Below are positions 17,195-25,880 of a stretch of 35,273 nt of DNA, in pieces. The notes under the pieces are model-generated. The model ran no database searches. It was not told where the DNA came from and worked only from the letters and a program-made list of their open reading frames with translations. The stretch covers positions 1-35,273 of the forward strand of contig CAINDP010000090.1 in NCBI GenBank assembly GCA_903847405.1, read 5' to 3'. Each line of letters begins with the position of its first letter. Position 1 is the first letter of the stretch. A program made the position numbers and the translations under genes. Source of the DNA: an uncultured Myxococcales bacterium. GTDB lineage: Bacteria; Myxococcota_A; UBA9042; DTJE01.

Positions 17195-18418
17195 ATGCGC
17201 TTCAGCGCCACCCGCCTGGTGTCCTCCATCCGCCGCCTGCGGCACGCCCGGCCCCTGACCGCCCTGCCGGCGGGGGGGGAGTTCGACCTCGCCATGTTCG
17301 GCGCGGCGGCGGCGCTGCTGAGCGTTGGCACCATGGTGGTGTTTTCCGCCACCGTCCACATGGGCCCCGGGGGCTCCGAGGACGTGATGCACACGGGCGC
17401 GCTGCTGCGCCATCTGATCGCCATCGCGGTCGGGGGCCTGCTGTTCTACGCCGCGGTGCACGCCTCCGCGAACGTCATCCGTTGGACGGCCCGGTGGATG
17501 GTGTGGCTGGCCGTGCCGCTGCTGCTGGCCGTGTGGCTGCCGGGCATGGGCAAGGAGGAACTGGGTTCGGCCCGCTGGATCAACCTGGGCTTCATGACGA
17601 TCCAGCCGTCCGAGGTCGCGAAGGTCGGCGTGGCGCTGTACCTGGCCCGCTATCTGGCGAACCGCAAGTCGGTGCTGAAGGACTGGAAGATCGGGCTGCT
17701 GCCCGGCGCCGGCGTGCTGGCCGTGATCATGGTCCTGCTGCTGATCCAGCCCGACGTGGGCTCGGTGTTCCTGATCGCGATGCTGGCGGTCCTGATGGTC
17801 CTGGTGGGCGGGACGCGCCTGCGCTACATCGCCTGGCTGGCGCTGGCGGGCGTGGGCGGCCTGGCCCTGATCTTCGTGTTCAACAGCGTCAAGTTCGCCC
17901 GCCTGGTGGGCTGGCTGTACCCGAACCTGACCTTCCTGGGCGTCGGCCACCACCCGCACTTCGCGATGCGCCTGGCGACCGCCGGCGGCCCCTTCGGCTA
18001 TGGCCTGGGCGAGGGGCCGGGGCACTCCCTGGGCTTCCTGACCCAGTCCTCGACGGACTTCATCTTCACCGTCCTGAACGAGGAACTGGGCTTCGTCGGC
18101 GTCGTGTGCGTGGTGCTGCTTTACATGGTCATCGCGATCCGGGGATTCGCCCTGGTCCGTCGCTGCCAGGACGACTTCGTGCGCTTCGCCGCCTTCGCGC
18201 TGACGCTGCTGCTGATCCTGCCCGCCCTGGTCCACATGATGGTGGACCTGGGAATGATCCCGACCAAGGGCATCGCCTGTCCGTTCCTGTCCTTCGGCGG
18301 CACCTCGATGCTGATGACGCTGGGCAGCCTGGGTCTGCTGCAGCGCATCCATCTGGAGGTCACGGCCCAGGAGGCGTCGCGGGGGATGCCCAGGGCGATC
18401 ACGGAGGACGGGGAATGA
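17195..18418 (+). CDS. ftsW: Septal peptidoglycan glycosyltransferase FtsW (SEDS family)
   Basis: 407 residues, about ten membrane helices with a basic cytoplasmic N-terminus. SEDS motifs are GSARWI (124-129), QPSE (137-140), TDFIF (287-291, with D288 matching the catalytic aspartate of E. coli FtsW) and PFLSFGGTS near the end. It polymerises lipid II into septal glycan together with FtsI. RodA is the alternative family member, but the position between mraY and murG favours FtsW. The stop overlaps the murG start. Confidence 0.93.
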   Translation: MRFSATRLVSSIRRLRHARPLTALPAGGEFDLAMFGAAAALLSVGTMVVFSATVHMGPGGSEDVMHTGALLRHLIAIAVGGLLFYAAVHASANVIRWTARWMVWLAVPLLLAVWLPGMGKEELGSARWINLGFMTIQPSEVAKVGVALYLARYLANRKSVLKDWKIGLLPGAGVLAVIMVLLLIQPDVGSVFLIAMLAVLMVLVGGTRLRYIAWLALAGVGGLALIFVFNSVKFARLVGWLYPNLTFLGVGHHPHFAMRLATAGGPFGYGLGEGPGHSLGFLTQSSTDFIFTVLNEELGFVGVVCVVLLYMVIAIRGFALVRRCQDDFVRFAAFALTLLLILPALVHMMVDLGMIPTKGIACPFLSFGGTSMLMTLGSLGLLQRIHLEVTAQEASRGMPRAITEDGE

Positions 18419-19521
18419 CGGCCGCCGTCCGCAATCGCCGTGCCCTGCTGACCGGCGCCCAGACCGGGGGACACCTGTACCCCGCGGTGGCGCTGGGGCG
18501 GTGGCTGGCCGATCGCGGGATCGAGGTCGTTCTGGTGGCGTCGGGCGAGGCGGCCGAGGCCGACGTGCTGAAGGGCGTCCCGTTCCAGGTCGAGCGCCTG
18601 CGCGTCGGCAAGTTGAAGGGAATGGGCTGGCGGACGCGGGTCCAGGGCGCGGCGTCGCTTCCGATGGGACTGGTCCGGGCGACGGCGCTGGTCCGGCGTC
18701 TGGACCCGGGCGTGGTCGTCGGATTCGGCGGCTACACGACGGGGCCGGTGGTCCTGGCGGCGGCGTTGCTGGGCGTGCCCACGGCCATCTGCGAGGAGAA
18801 CTCGATCCCCGGCCTGACGAACCGCCTGCTGGCGGGGGTCGCGCGGCGGATCTTCGTGGCCTATGACCAGGCGGGGGCGATGCTTTCGTCCCGCAAGTCC
18901 CTGCTGACGGGCGTGCCGGTGCGGCCCGCGATCCTGGACGTGCCGGCCCGGACCTACGCGGGGCCCGGCCGGAAGATCCTGGTGTTCGGCGGATCCCAGG
19001 GGTCGCGATTCCTGAACCGCCGGGTGCCGGGCGTGCTGAAGCGCCTGGCCGCAGGCCTGGGCGGGATTTCGGTGCTGCACCAGGCGGGCCGCGGGAACGG
19101 CGACGAGGTCCGTGCGCTGTACGCCGACCTGGGCCTGGCGGCGGACGTCCGGGACTACGTGGACGACATGCCGGCGGCGTACGCGTGGGCGGACTTCGCG
19201 GTATCGCGATCGGGTGCGGGCACCGTGTCGGAAATGTCGGCCATCGGCCTGCCGGCGCTGTTCGTGCCGTTCGCCGCCGCGACCGACGACCACCAGGCCG
19301 CCAACGCCCGGCCCCTGGTGGCTGCGGGCGGGGCCTTGATGATTCGGGAAGAGGCCTTCGACGAGGTCGCCGTGGCCGGTGCGCTGATCGAAATCGTGGC
19401 CAGCCCCGATCGGCTGGCGGCAATGGCGATGGCCAGCCGGGGCCAGGGGCGCCGCGATGCGCTGGACGTTCTGGGGGCGGAAGTGGCCGTGATGCTGGGT
19501 GCAGGAGGGGGAAGCCGATGA
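18415..19521 (+). CDS. murG: UDP-N-acetylglucosamine--lipid I N-acetylglucosaminyltransferase MurG
   Basis: 368 residues, GT-B fold. The second half has the UDP-GlcNAc signature SRSGAGTVSEMSAIGLPALF and the DDHQAANA block. The first glycine-rich loop is AQTGGH (15-20), whereas most MurG have GGTGGH; the catalytic-site histidine H20 is kept. GFGGYTTGPVV and CEENSIPGLTNRLLA are also family blocks. It acts at the inner face of the membrane and makes lipid II. It overlaps ftsW and ftsQ by four bases each. murC and murB, which usually follow, are absent. Confidence 0.94.
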   Translation: MTAAVRNRRALLTGAQTGGHLYPAVALGRWLADRGIEVVLVASGEAAEADVLKGVPFQVERLRVGKLKGMGWRTRVQGAASLPMGLVRATALVRRLDPGVVVGFGGYTTGPVVLAAALLGVPTAICEENSIPGLTNRLLAGVARRIFVAYDQAGAMLSSRKSLLTGVPVRPAILDVPARTYAGPGRKILVFGGSQGSRFLNRRVPGVLKRLAAGLGGISVLHQAGRGNGDEVRALYADLGLAADVRDYVDDMPAAYAWADFAVSRSGAGTVSEMSAIGLPALFVPFAAATDDHQAANARPLVAAGGALMIREEAFDEVAVAGALIEIVASPDRLAAMAMASRGQGRRDALDVLGAEVAVMLGAGGGSR

Positions 19522-20390
19522 AACGATGGGGAGGCAACCGCAAGCGTACGACGGTCCGGCAGCGGTGGTCGTGTGCCTGCTCCACGACCCGTCGGAAGGC
19601 CTGCGCCGCCGCTGCGCCCGTGGCGTCCCTGCTGGCCGGTTTCGCGATGGTGGTGGGCGGCAACGGGACCTGGTCCACGGTGCGCGACAGTCCCCACTTC
19701 CGGCTGCAGCGCCTGGACGTCGTCGGCGCCGTGACGATGCCCGAGGACGAAATCCTGGCCTCCTGCGGGCTGGTTCGCGGCGGGACCCGCGTGCTGGGCC
19801 TCGACCCGTCCGACGTGGCGGCGACGTGCGAGGCGGATTCGCGGATCCGCTCGGCACGGGTCGAATCGTTCCTGCCCGACCGGGTCCGCGTGCAGATCGA
19901 AGAGCAGCGGCCCGTGCTGGCCGTCGCGACCGACCAGGGCGTGTGGCTGGTGAACGCGTTCGCCGAGGCCTATGCCCCCTGGGATCCCCTCGACGTCCGG
20001 GACCTTCCCCTGATGGTCGGCTCCTCGGAAACCGCCACGGCGGTCCAGCGGGAGCCCCTGCTGCGGGAAGCGGTCGCGCTGCTGCGGACGACGGGCCGGG
20101 ACGCGGGTCCCTGGGAAGGGCAGGGCCTGTTGATCGAGCACGACCCGACGCTGGGCTTCACGGTCGCCCCGGCGGCGCGCGGCATGTCGGCGCGGTTCGG
20201 CGTGGGCCCGTTCCCGGCCAAGATGAAGCGATTGAAGACGGCGCTGGAGGTCGTGAAGAAGCGGGGCCTTCCCGTGGCCGAAGCGTTCCTGGACGACGGG
20301 ATTCGGCCGGGCCGCGTGACGTTGCGGCTGGGCGGCTTCGGGCCGTTCGCCGACGCGGATCGCGGCGACCGGCTCGGGAGGGTGCCATGA
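19518..20390 (+). CDS. ftsQ: Cell division protein FtsQ/DivIB
   Basis: 290 residues from the ATG that overlaps the murG stop. A basic N-terminal cytoplasmic part (RKRTTVRQRW) is followed by one membrane helix (about 31-50). The POTRA domain begins at about 62 (FRLQRLDVVGAVTMPEDEIL) and leads to the FtsQ beta domain with RVESFLPDRVRVQIEE. FtsQ bridges FtsA/FtsZ and FtsL/FtsB in the divisome. The tail RGDRLGRVP overlaps the ftsA start. A cysteine-containing N-terminus (CACSTTRRKAC) is unusual. Confidence 0.9.
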   Translation: MKRWGGNRKRTTVRQRWSCACSTTRRKACAAAAPVASLLAGFAMVVGGNGTWSTVRDSPHFRLQRLDVVGAVTMPEDEILASCGLVRGGTRVLGLDPSDVAATCEADSRIRSARVESFLPDRVRVQIEEQRPVLAVATDQGVWLVNAFAEAYAPWDPLDVRDLPLMVGSSETATAVQREPLLREAVALLRTTGRDAGPWEGQGLLIEHDPTLGFTVAPAARGMSARFGVGPFPAKMKRLKTALEVVKKRGLPVAEAFLDDGIRPGRVTLRLGGFGPFADADRGDRLGRVP

Positions 20391-21619
20391 AGAACCGCAG
20401 CGAGATCGTCGCCGCCGTCGATTTCGGGACCACCAAGATTTCGGTCCTGGTGGCCCAGATCGACGACAACGGGCTGACGGTCCTGGGCGTCGGTACGGCC
20501 GAGTGCGAGGAGGGCCTGCGCAAGGGTATGGTCATCGCGATCGGCAAGGTCGTCGAGGCCATCCGGCAGGCGCGCCACGACGCCGAGCAGATGTCCGGCT
20601 GCATCGTGTCCGACGTGCTGGTGGGCGTGGGCGGGACCCACATCGTCGGCGTGAACAACCAGTCGATGGTGTCCCCGAAGGCGCGCGAAATCACGGAAAT
20701 GGACGTGACGCGGGTCCTGGACATGGCCAAGGCGCTGTCGATGCCGGTGGACCGCCAGGTCATCACGATGCTGCCCAAGCAGTACGCGGTGGACGAGCAC
20801 GACGGCATCAAGGATCCCGTGGGCATGGCCGGGGTGCGCCTGGACGCCGAAGTGCATCTGGTCACGGCCGCCCGCTCGGCCCTGGACAACCTGCGCCGCT
20901 GCTGCGAGCGGTCGGGCCTGCGCGTGGTGCAGTTCGTGGCGAACCCGGTGGCGTCGGCCCTGGCGGTCCTGGAAGACCACGAGCGCGAACTGGGCGTGGT
21001 GGTCCTGGACCTGGGCGGCGGGACCGGCGACCTGACGATCTGGCACGGCGGCCGCCTGGTCCACACCGGCGTCATCGGCGCCGGCGGCGAACTGATCACG
21101 CGGGACATCGCGACCGGCCTGCGCACGCCGATGTCGCGTGCCGAGGAGATGAAGGTCAAGCACGGTTGCGCGTGGGGCGAACTGGTCAACGCATCGGATC
21201 AGATCGAGGTGCCCGGCGTGGGCGGCCGCGAGGACAAGGCGCTGTCCCGTCGCGTCCTGACCGAAATCATCGAGCCGCGGGTGATCGAGATCTTCAGCAT
21301 GGTCAAGCGCGAGATCCAGAAGACGCAGTACGACGACAACCTGGCCGGCGGCCTGGTGCTGACGGGCGGGGCGTCCCAGATGCCCGGGATGGTGGAACTG
21401 GGCGACGAGATCCTGAACCTGCCGGTGCGCCTGGGGCAGCCCCGGGGGATCCAGGGGCTGAAAAGCATCCTGGAAAGCCCGGCGCTGGCGTCGGTGTACG
21501 GCCTGGCCGTGTTCGCGGCGCTGTCGTGGCGCGCGGACATGCCGAAGTCGATGCTGCCCGTGACGGACGTTCAGCCGTCGGTCGGGTGGCGGGGATTCCT
21601 GAAACGGATCGGATGGTGA
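20387..21619 (+). CDS. ftsA: Cell division protein FtsA
   Basis: 410 residues of the actin fold. The phosphate 1 motif is DFGTTKIS (from D12), phosphate 2 is LDLGGGTGDLT and the adenosine motif is LTGGASQMPG. The 1C domain lies between the first two. The C-terminal helix GWRGFLKRIGW is amphipathic and would anchor the protein to the membrane. FtsA tethers FtsZ polymers. It starts inside the ftsQ stop (ATGA) and ftsZ follows after 78 bases. Confidence 0.95.
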   Translation: MKNRSEIVAAVDFGTTKISVLVAQIDDNGLTVLGVGTAECEEGLRKGMVIAIGKVVEAIRQARHDAEQMSGCIVSDVLVGVGGTHIVGVNNQSMVSPKAREITEMDVTRVLDMAKALSMPVDRQVITMLPKQYAVDEHDGIKDPVGMAGVRLDAEVHLVTAARSALDNLRRCCERSGLRVVQFVANPVASALAVLEDHERELGVVVLDLGGGTGDLTIWHGGRLVHTGVIGAGGELITRDIATGLRTPMSRAEEMKVKHGCAWGELVNASDQIEVPGVGGREDKALSRRVLTEIIEPRVIEIFSMVKREIQKTQYDDNLAGGLVLTGGASQMPGMVELGDEILNLPVRLGQPRGIQGLKSILESPALASVYGLAVFAALSWRADMPKSMLPVTDVQPSVGWRGFLKRIGW

Positions 21620-21697
21620 TTCCGGGTCCGGCCGCGTGGTCCAAGGGGGGACGTCGCGGCAGGTCGCGGAGGACAGATATACCGGAGGGGGGACACG

Positions 21698-22981
21698 ATG
21701 GACCGACTGTTCGAAGTGGTCAATGAAGTGGACGAGCTGGCGGACTTCCAGGTGGACGAGGCGGTCATCAAGATCGTAGGCGTCGGATCCGGTGGCGGCA
21801 ATGCCGTCAACTCGATGATCGACCACAAGGTCGCCGGCGTTCAATATATCGCCGTGAACACGGATCTGCAGGCGCTGCGCCAGTCGCGCGCGGAACAGCG
21901 CATCCTGTTGAAGGGCCCGACGAAGGGCCGCGGCGCGGGCGGCGATCCGATCGTGGGCAAGGAGGCCGCCGTCGCCGACCGCCAGCGCATCGACGCGCTG
22001 CTGGAAGGCGCGGACATGGTCGTGCTGGCGACGGGCCTGGGCGGCGGCACCGGGACGGGCGCCTCGCCGGTCATCGCGGAAATCGCCCGCAGCAAGGGCA
22101 TCCTGACCATCGCCGTCGTGACGCTGCCCTTCGCGTGGGAAGGCCGCGCCAAGGGCCAGAAGGCGTGGGACGGCCTGGAAGGGCTGCGCAAGGTCGTGGA
22201 CGCCTACATCGTCATCCCGAACGACAAACTGTCGCGGGTGGCGCCGGAAAACCTGCCCACCGTGCAGGCGTTCCGCATGATCGACCAGGTCCTGTGCGAT
22301 TCGGTGACCGGCGTCGTGGACCTGATTTCCCGCCCGGGCTTCATCAACCGCGACTTCCGGGACGTCAAGGCGGTCCTGTCCGGCTGCGGCCAGTGCGTCA
22401 TGGGCACGGGCGTGTCGTCCGGCGAGGGGCGCGCGCTGTCGGCCCTGGAGCAGGCCATCAGCAACCCGCTGCTGGAGGACACCCCCATCGACGGCGCCCG
22501 GTCGATCCTGGTCAACGTGGTCCAGGGCCCCGACGGCACGAACGCGGAAAACGGCCTGATCGGCGAGCGCGTCAACGAACTGCTGGCGGCCGACGGCAAC
22601 CTGACGTTCGGGCTGGCCTTCGACGAGTCCCTGGGCGACCGGATCAAGGTCACGGTCATCGCGTCGGGCCTGGAGGACATCGAGGTCGTCCGGGCGGGCG
22701 TGGACCTGCAGGAGCAGTCCTCCGGGATCGTCCGGCAGGTATCGACCGTGTCGTCCAAGTTCGACCGCTACGGCGCGCGCCCCAGTCTGGCCGAAGCGGA
22801 GGAGCCTGTCGCACGGCCCTTTCGTGGGACTGCCGCCAATCCCTCGACGGTGAACGAGTCCGTGTTCGGGACCCCCGTGTTCAACCCCCTCGACGGTGAG
22901 AGCGAGCTGGAGCAGACCCCCGCCTACCGCCGCATCGCCCCCTGGTCCCGCGGCTTCACGGCCAAGGCCGAGCAGCCGTAG
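21698..22981 (+). CDS. ftsZ: Cell division protein FtsZ
   Basis: 427 residues of the tubulin fold. The nucleotide loop is [11 protein letters not shown] (28-38) and the GTPase motif [11 protein letters not shown] is at 113-123. The T7 loop reads NRDFRDV, keeping both aspartates of the usual NxDFADV. The segment [12 protein letters not shown] departs from the common LTRGLGAGGNP. A linker of about 60 residues leads to the conserved tail TPAYRR, which binds FtsA and other partners, followed by IAPWSRG. GGAGGGGGG lies just upstream of the ATG. It assembles the Z ring at midcell. Confidence 0.97.
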   Translation: MDRLFEVVNEVDELADFQVDEAVIKIVGVGSGGGNAVNSMIDHKVAGVQYIAVNTDLQALRQSRAEQRILLKGPTKGRGAGGDPIVGKEAAVADRQRIDALLEGADMVVLATGLGGGTGTGASPVIAEIARSKGILTIAVVTLPFAWEGRAKGQKAWDGLEGLRKVVDAYIVIPNDKLSRVAPENLPTVQAFRMIDQVLCDSVTGVVDLISRPGFINRDFRDVKAVLSGCGQCVMGTGVSSGEGRALSALEQAISNPLLEDTPIDGARSILVNVVQGPDGTNAENGLIGERVNELLAADGNLTFGLAFDESLGDRIKVTVIASGLEDIEVVRAGVDLQEQSSGIVRQVSTVSSKFDRYGARPSLAEAEEPVARPFRGTAANPSTVNESVFGTPVFNPLDGESELEQTPAYRRIAPWSRGFTAKAEQP

Positions 22982-23039
22982 GCTTCCCTCCCGACGATCA
23001 CCGCGCGACAATCCCCTCATCACCGCCGGAGGCTCGCCC

Positions 23040-23459
23040 GTGAAATCCCTGACCGAGCACCTGGAACTGAGCATCCCGACGCGCCGGGCCTTCGTGAACA
23101 TCACGTCGAAGGTCGAGGAGGCCGTGCGCCGCAGCGCCGTCCAGGAAGGGCTGTGCCTGGTCAACGCCATGCACATCACGGCCAGCGTGTTCATCAACGA
23201 CGACGAGCCGGGCCTGCACCAGGACTACGACGACTGGCTGGAAACGCTGGCGCCCCACGATCCCACGTCGCACTACCGCCACAACCGCACCGGCGAGGAC
23301 AACGGCGACGCGCACCTGAAGCGCCAGATCATGGGCCGCGAGGTGGTCGTGGCCATCACCAAGGGACGCCTGGATTTCGGACCGTGGGAACAGATCTTCT
23401 ACGGCGAATTTGATGGGCGGCGGAAGAAGCGCGTCATGATCAAGGTGATCGGGGAGTGA
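23040..23459 (+). CDS. yjbQ: YjbQ/UPF0047 family protein (thiamin phosphate synthase-like)
   Basis: 139 residues from a GTG with GGAGG at 23028-23032. The family blocks are [12 protein letters not shown] (with H45), the acidic stretch [27 protein letters not shown] (D90 and H92), [18 protein letters not shown] and the basic end. UPF0047 proteins can substitute for thiamin phosphate synthase in E. coli, but the natural role is unsettled. The gene lies 58 bases after ftsZ with no terminator seen, so it may be the last gene of the dcw transcript. Confidence 0.9.
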   Translation: MKSLTEHLELSIPTRRAFVNITSKVEEAVRRSAVQEGLCLVNAMHITASVFINDDEPGLHQDYDDWLETLAPHDPTSHYRHNRTGEDNGDAHLKRQIMGREVVVAITKGRLDFGPWEQIFYGEFDGRRKKRVMIKVIGE

Positions 23460-23498
23460 CCTTTGCGCCCGATGCCTTGGCCACCTGGCGTGCGCTCA

Positions 23499-23533
23499 CG
23501 AGGCCTACGACAGGGTGTCGTCCCAGGGCCTCG
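23499..23533. repeat. Nested hairpin downstream of yjbQ
   Basis: CGAGGCC (23499-23505) pairs with GGCCTCG (23527-23533), and inside CGACA (23508-23512) pairs with TGTCG (23516-23520) around GGG. It begins 40 bases after the yjbQ stop. No T-run follows, so a 3' end stabiliser or Rho-dependent end is as likely as an intrinsic terminator. Confidence 0.5.
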
Positions 23534-23578
23534 GTGTCGGTCTGGACGTAGCGCTCGTGGCGGCCCCTTCCGAAGGAT

Positions 23579-23675
23579 TGCCTTGAAACTTCGGTTGCGG
23601 CAGCAGGGATTTCAAGGCAGAAAAGGCGTGCAGGCCACGCCTTGCGGTACACCCGACCACGGTCGGCCCTGCCTT
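23579..23675. ncRNA. Possible structured RNA with two mutually exclusive stems
   Basis: Stem A pairs TGCCTTGAAA (23579-23588) with TTTCAAGGCA (23610-23619), ten perfect pairs around a 21-base loop. Stem B pairs AAGGCAG (23614-23620) with CTGCCTT (23669-23675) and encloses two local hairpins, AAGGCGTG/CACGCCTT (23623-23643) and CCGAC/GTCGG (23653-23666). Stems A and B share 23614-23619 and cannot form together. A further pair, GGTACA (23646-23651) and TGTACC (23692-23697), crosses the right edge. The strand is not decided by the sequence, and no known RNA family is recognised. Confidence 0.35.
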
Positions 23676-23841
23676 TCCGTTGCGGGCGCGATGTACCATT
23701 GACGGCATTCCGGGGCCGCAGGTCGGGATGACGGCGTTCATGCCCACCAATACGGACTGGGTCGACAAGTGACTGCGGCAAGGAGTGCTGCCGTGCGCGG
23801 AGCAGGGTGAAGGGTCCGAGTCCACCGGTCAGGCGACACCG

Positions 23842-23894
23842 GGCATCCGGGGACCGGGAGTCCGCCAGACGAAACCGTTGACGTCCCGGATGCC
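23842..23894. repeat. Long inverted repeat with a bulge
   Basis: GGCATCCGGG (23842-23851) pairs with CCCGGATGCC (23885-23894), ten perfect pairs. With one bulged G at 23852 the stem extends by two pairs, AC (23853-23854) with GT (23883-23884). The loop is about 28 bases. No T-run follows. It lies 45 bases upstream of the -35 box of the predicted transketolase promoter. Confidence 0.45.
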
Positions 23895-23938
23895 GATCAG
23901 CCAAAGAAGAACAGTCTGATTGACCGATTTTTACCCCC

Positions 23939-23968
23939 TTGACCAGTGACGCAACGCGGCGGTACAAA
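23939..23968 (+). promoter_or_regulatory. Predicted sigma70 promoter of the transketolase operon
   Basis: TTGACC (23939-23944, 5 of 6) and TACAAA (23963-23968, 4 of 6) are 18 bases apart. Transcription would begin near 23975 with a leader of about 47 bases before the ATG at 24022. If correct, the structured elements upstream are not part of this leader. Confidence 0.45.
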
Positions 23969-24021
23969 CCTTCCTTGACCGTGCGGACCCATTCCACCCT
24001 CTGAAACGAGGAGACCGTCCC

Positions 24022-24852
24022 ATGCTCGACGCCGGGGAACGAAAGCGGCTGAAGGACAAGGCCCGCGAACTGCGTGAAAAGATCATCGAGGTGGCCTTCA
24101 CCTGCGGTGGTGCGCACGTGGGGGGGGCGTTCAGCCAGCACGAGATTCTGGTCGCGCTGTACTACAAGGCGATGAAGATCGATCCGAAGCGCCCGACGTG
24201 GGAGGACCGCGACCGGTTCATCCTGTCCAAGGGCCACGGGGGCGTCGGCCACGCCGTGATCCTGGGCGACCTGGGGTTCTACGACCCGGCGCTGTTGAAG
24301 GACTTCAACAAGACCGGGTCGCCTTTCGGGATGCACCTGGACCGCCTGAAGGTTCCGGGCGTGGACTTTTCCACCGGTTCCCTGGGCCACGGCCTGGCCC
24401 TGGGCCTGGGCGCGGCGATGGGCGCCCGGCAGACCGGCCAGTCCTGGCGCACCTTCGTGGTGATGTCGGACGGCGAGTGCGCGGAAGGCTCCGTCTGGGA
24501 AGCCTGCATGGCGGCCGCCAACTTCAAGGCGTCGAACCTGACGGCCTTCGTGGACCGCAACCGGCTGTCGCTGGACGGCCCGACCGAATCGCTGATGAAA
24601 CTGGATCCGCTGGACAAGAAGTTCGAGGCCTTCGGCTGGCGCACGCTGGTCATCGACGGGCACGACTTCGACGCGATCCTGGACGCGATCGAAATCGCCC
24701 GGGCGGAAAAGGACCGGCCGGTGATGATCGTGGCCAATACGATCAAGGGCAAGGGCGTCGATTTCATGGAAGAAAAGACCGCCTGGCACTACGGCGGACT
24801 GGACGAAGCCACCCGCGACGCGGCGCTGGCCAGCATCCGGAAGTCGAAGTAG
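24022..24852 (+). CDS. Transketolase, N-terminal (pyrophosphate-binding) subunit
   Basis: 276 residues, the usual length of a split N-subunit. The ThDP diphosphate motif runs from SDGE (149-152) to the asparagine of DRN (178-180). H72 (SKGHGG) and SLGHGLALGLG (120-130) match the transketolase core. Together with the C-subunit it would make one ThDP enzyme that moves two-carbon ketol units between sugar phosphates, or an unusual relative. Archaea and some biosynthetic clusters use such split enzymes. GAGGAG (24008-24013) precedes the ATG. The C-subunit gene follows after 15 bases. Confidence 0.93.
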   Translation: MLDAGERKRLKDKARELREKIIEVAFTCGGAHVGGAFSQHEILVALYYKAMKIDPKRPTWEDRDRFILSKGHGGVGHAVILGDLGFYDPALLKDFNKTGSPFGMHLDRLKVPGVDFSTGSLGHGLALGLGAAMGARQTGQSWRTFVVMSDGECAEGSVWEACMAAANFKASNLTAFVDRNRLSLDGPTESLMKLDPLDKKFEAFGWRTLVIDGHDFDAILDAIEIARAEKDRPVMIVANTIKGKGVDFMEEKTAWHYGGLDEATRDAALASIRKSK

Positions 24853-24867
24853 CGCGAGGAGGCGGAC

Positions 24868-25880
24868 ATGGCAAAGGCGCAGGGACTCACCTGGACCATC
24901 GATGACGCGGATCACATGACCCAGGCCGAAATCTACGGGGAAACGCTGACCCAGATCGGGCTGAAGGACAAGCGCGTCGTGGCGCTGACGGCCGACCTGG
25001 CGCGGTCCACCAAGATCGGCAAGTTCGAGGAAAAATCCCCGACCGCTTCTACAACGTCGGCATCGCGGAAGCGAACATGATCGCCATCGCGGCGGGCATG
25101 ACGGAAGCCGGGCTGATCCCGGTCGTGTCGACCTTCGCGGCCTTCGCGTCCATGCGGGCGGCGGAATTCGTCCGGACGGACCTGTGCTACCAGAAGCGCA
25201 ACGTGAAGATCATCGCGACGCACTCGGGGACGTCGTTCGGGCAGGCGGGCACCACGCACCACTGCACGGAAGACATCGCCATCATGCGGTCCTTCGCGGG
25301 CATGACGGTCATCGCGCCGGCGGACGCCTACGAAACGGCCCGCGCGGTGGCGGCGGCCATCGACCATCCGGGCCCCGTGTACATCCGCATCGGCCGCGGC
25401 TTCGAGCCGCCGATGCACAAGTCCATGGATTTCGACTTCGAGATCGGCAAGGCCATCAAGCTGCGGGACGGCCGCGACCTGACGATCATCGCGACCGGCG
25501 TCACGGTCCTGCACGCCATGGAAGCCGCCGAGCGGGCGTCCCAGAACGGCGTGTCGGTGCGCGTGCTGGACATGCACACCATCAAGCCCCTGGACGAGGA
25601 AGCCGTCCGCGAGGCGCTGCTGGACACGCGGCGCATCATCACGGTCGAAGACCACACGGTCATCGGCGGCCTGGGCGACGCGGTGGCGGACGTCATCGCC
25701 CGTTCGGGCAAGGGATGCGCCTTCAAGAAGCTGGGCTACCAGGACACCTTCGCGATGGTGGGCTACTACGAGGACCTCCTGCACCACTACGGGATCGACG
25801 CGGACGGCATCCTCGACGCCATCGGCGTGGTCCTGAAGGCCGAGTTCGAGCAGGACGAGGACTGGGAGGACGAAATCTGA
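24868..25880 (+). CDS. Transketolase, C-terminal subunit, broken by a one-base frameshift
   Basis: The first 56 codons (24868-25035) read MAKAQGLTWT to GKFEEK. That frame then runs out of homology and stops at 25080. The rest of the subunit continues in the -1 frame from 25035 to 25880 (KIPDRFYNVGIAEANM and onward), so one base is missing near the run AAAAAT at 25031-25036. The joined protein would be about 337 residues. It has the conserved GIAE glutamate, the pyrimidine-binding region, THSGTSFGQAG and the C-terminal domain with IITVEDHTVIGGLGDAV. A lost A or T in a homopolymer (sequencing error), a real mutation or translational slippage are all possible. The next gene overlaps its TGA by one base. 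Confidence 0.88.

Larger units (their letters stand above)
23460..24021. other. 562-bp non-coding region with dense inverted repeats
   Basis: No convincing gene. Small open frames on both strands (for example 23463-23702 plus and 23505-23825 minus) lack recognisable domains and a good ribosome site. The stretch instead holds several perfect complementary segments, listed separately, then a promoter-like pair at 23939-23968 and the ribosome site GAGGAG (24008-24013) of the transketolase gene. Confidence 0.7.

Noticed and set aside
19970-23197. Very long minus-strand open frame (1075 codons) opposite ftsQ, ftsA and ftsZ
   Set aside because: It is the reverse of conserved genes with clear motifs, and its product is rich in H, Q, R and D with no domain. 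GC-rich DNA keeps such antisense frames open.
23505-23825. Minus-strand open frame of 106 codons in the yjbQ-transketolase gap
   Set aside because: No recognisable domain or convincing ribosome site, and the region is dominated by inverted repeats. I treat it as non-coding.
23460-24021. tRNA or known riboswitch in the intergenic region
   Set aside because: No cloverleaf with a T-loop GTTCRA and no recognised aptamer core was found by eye on either strand.
25077-25880. Separate gene starting at the ATG at 25077
   Set aside because: The codons just before this ATG in the same frame (GIAEA and so on) are conserved transketolase, so it is the rest of a frameshifted gene, not a new start.
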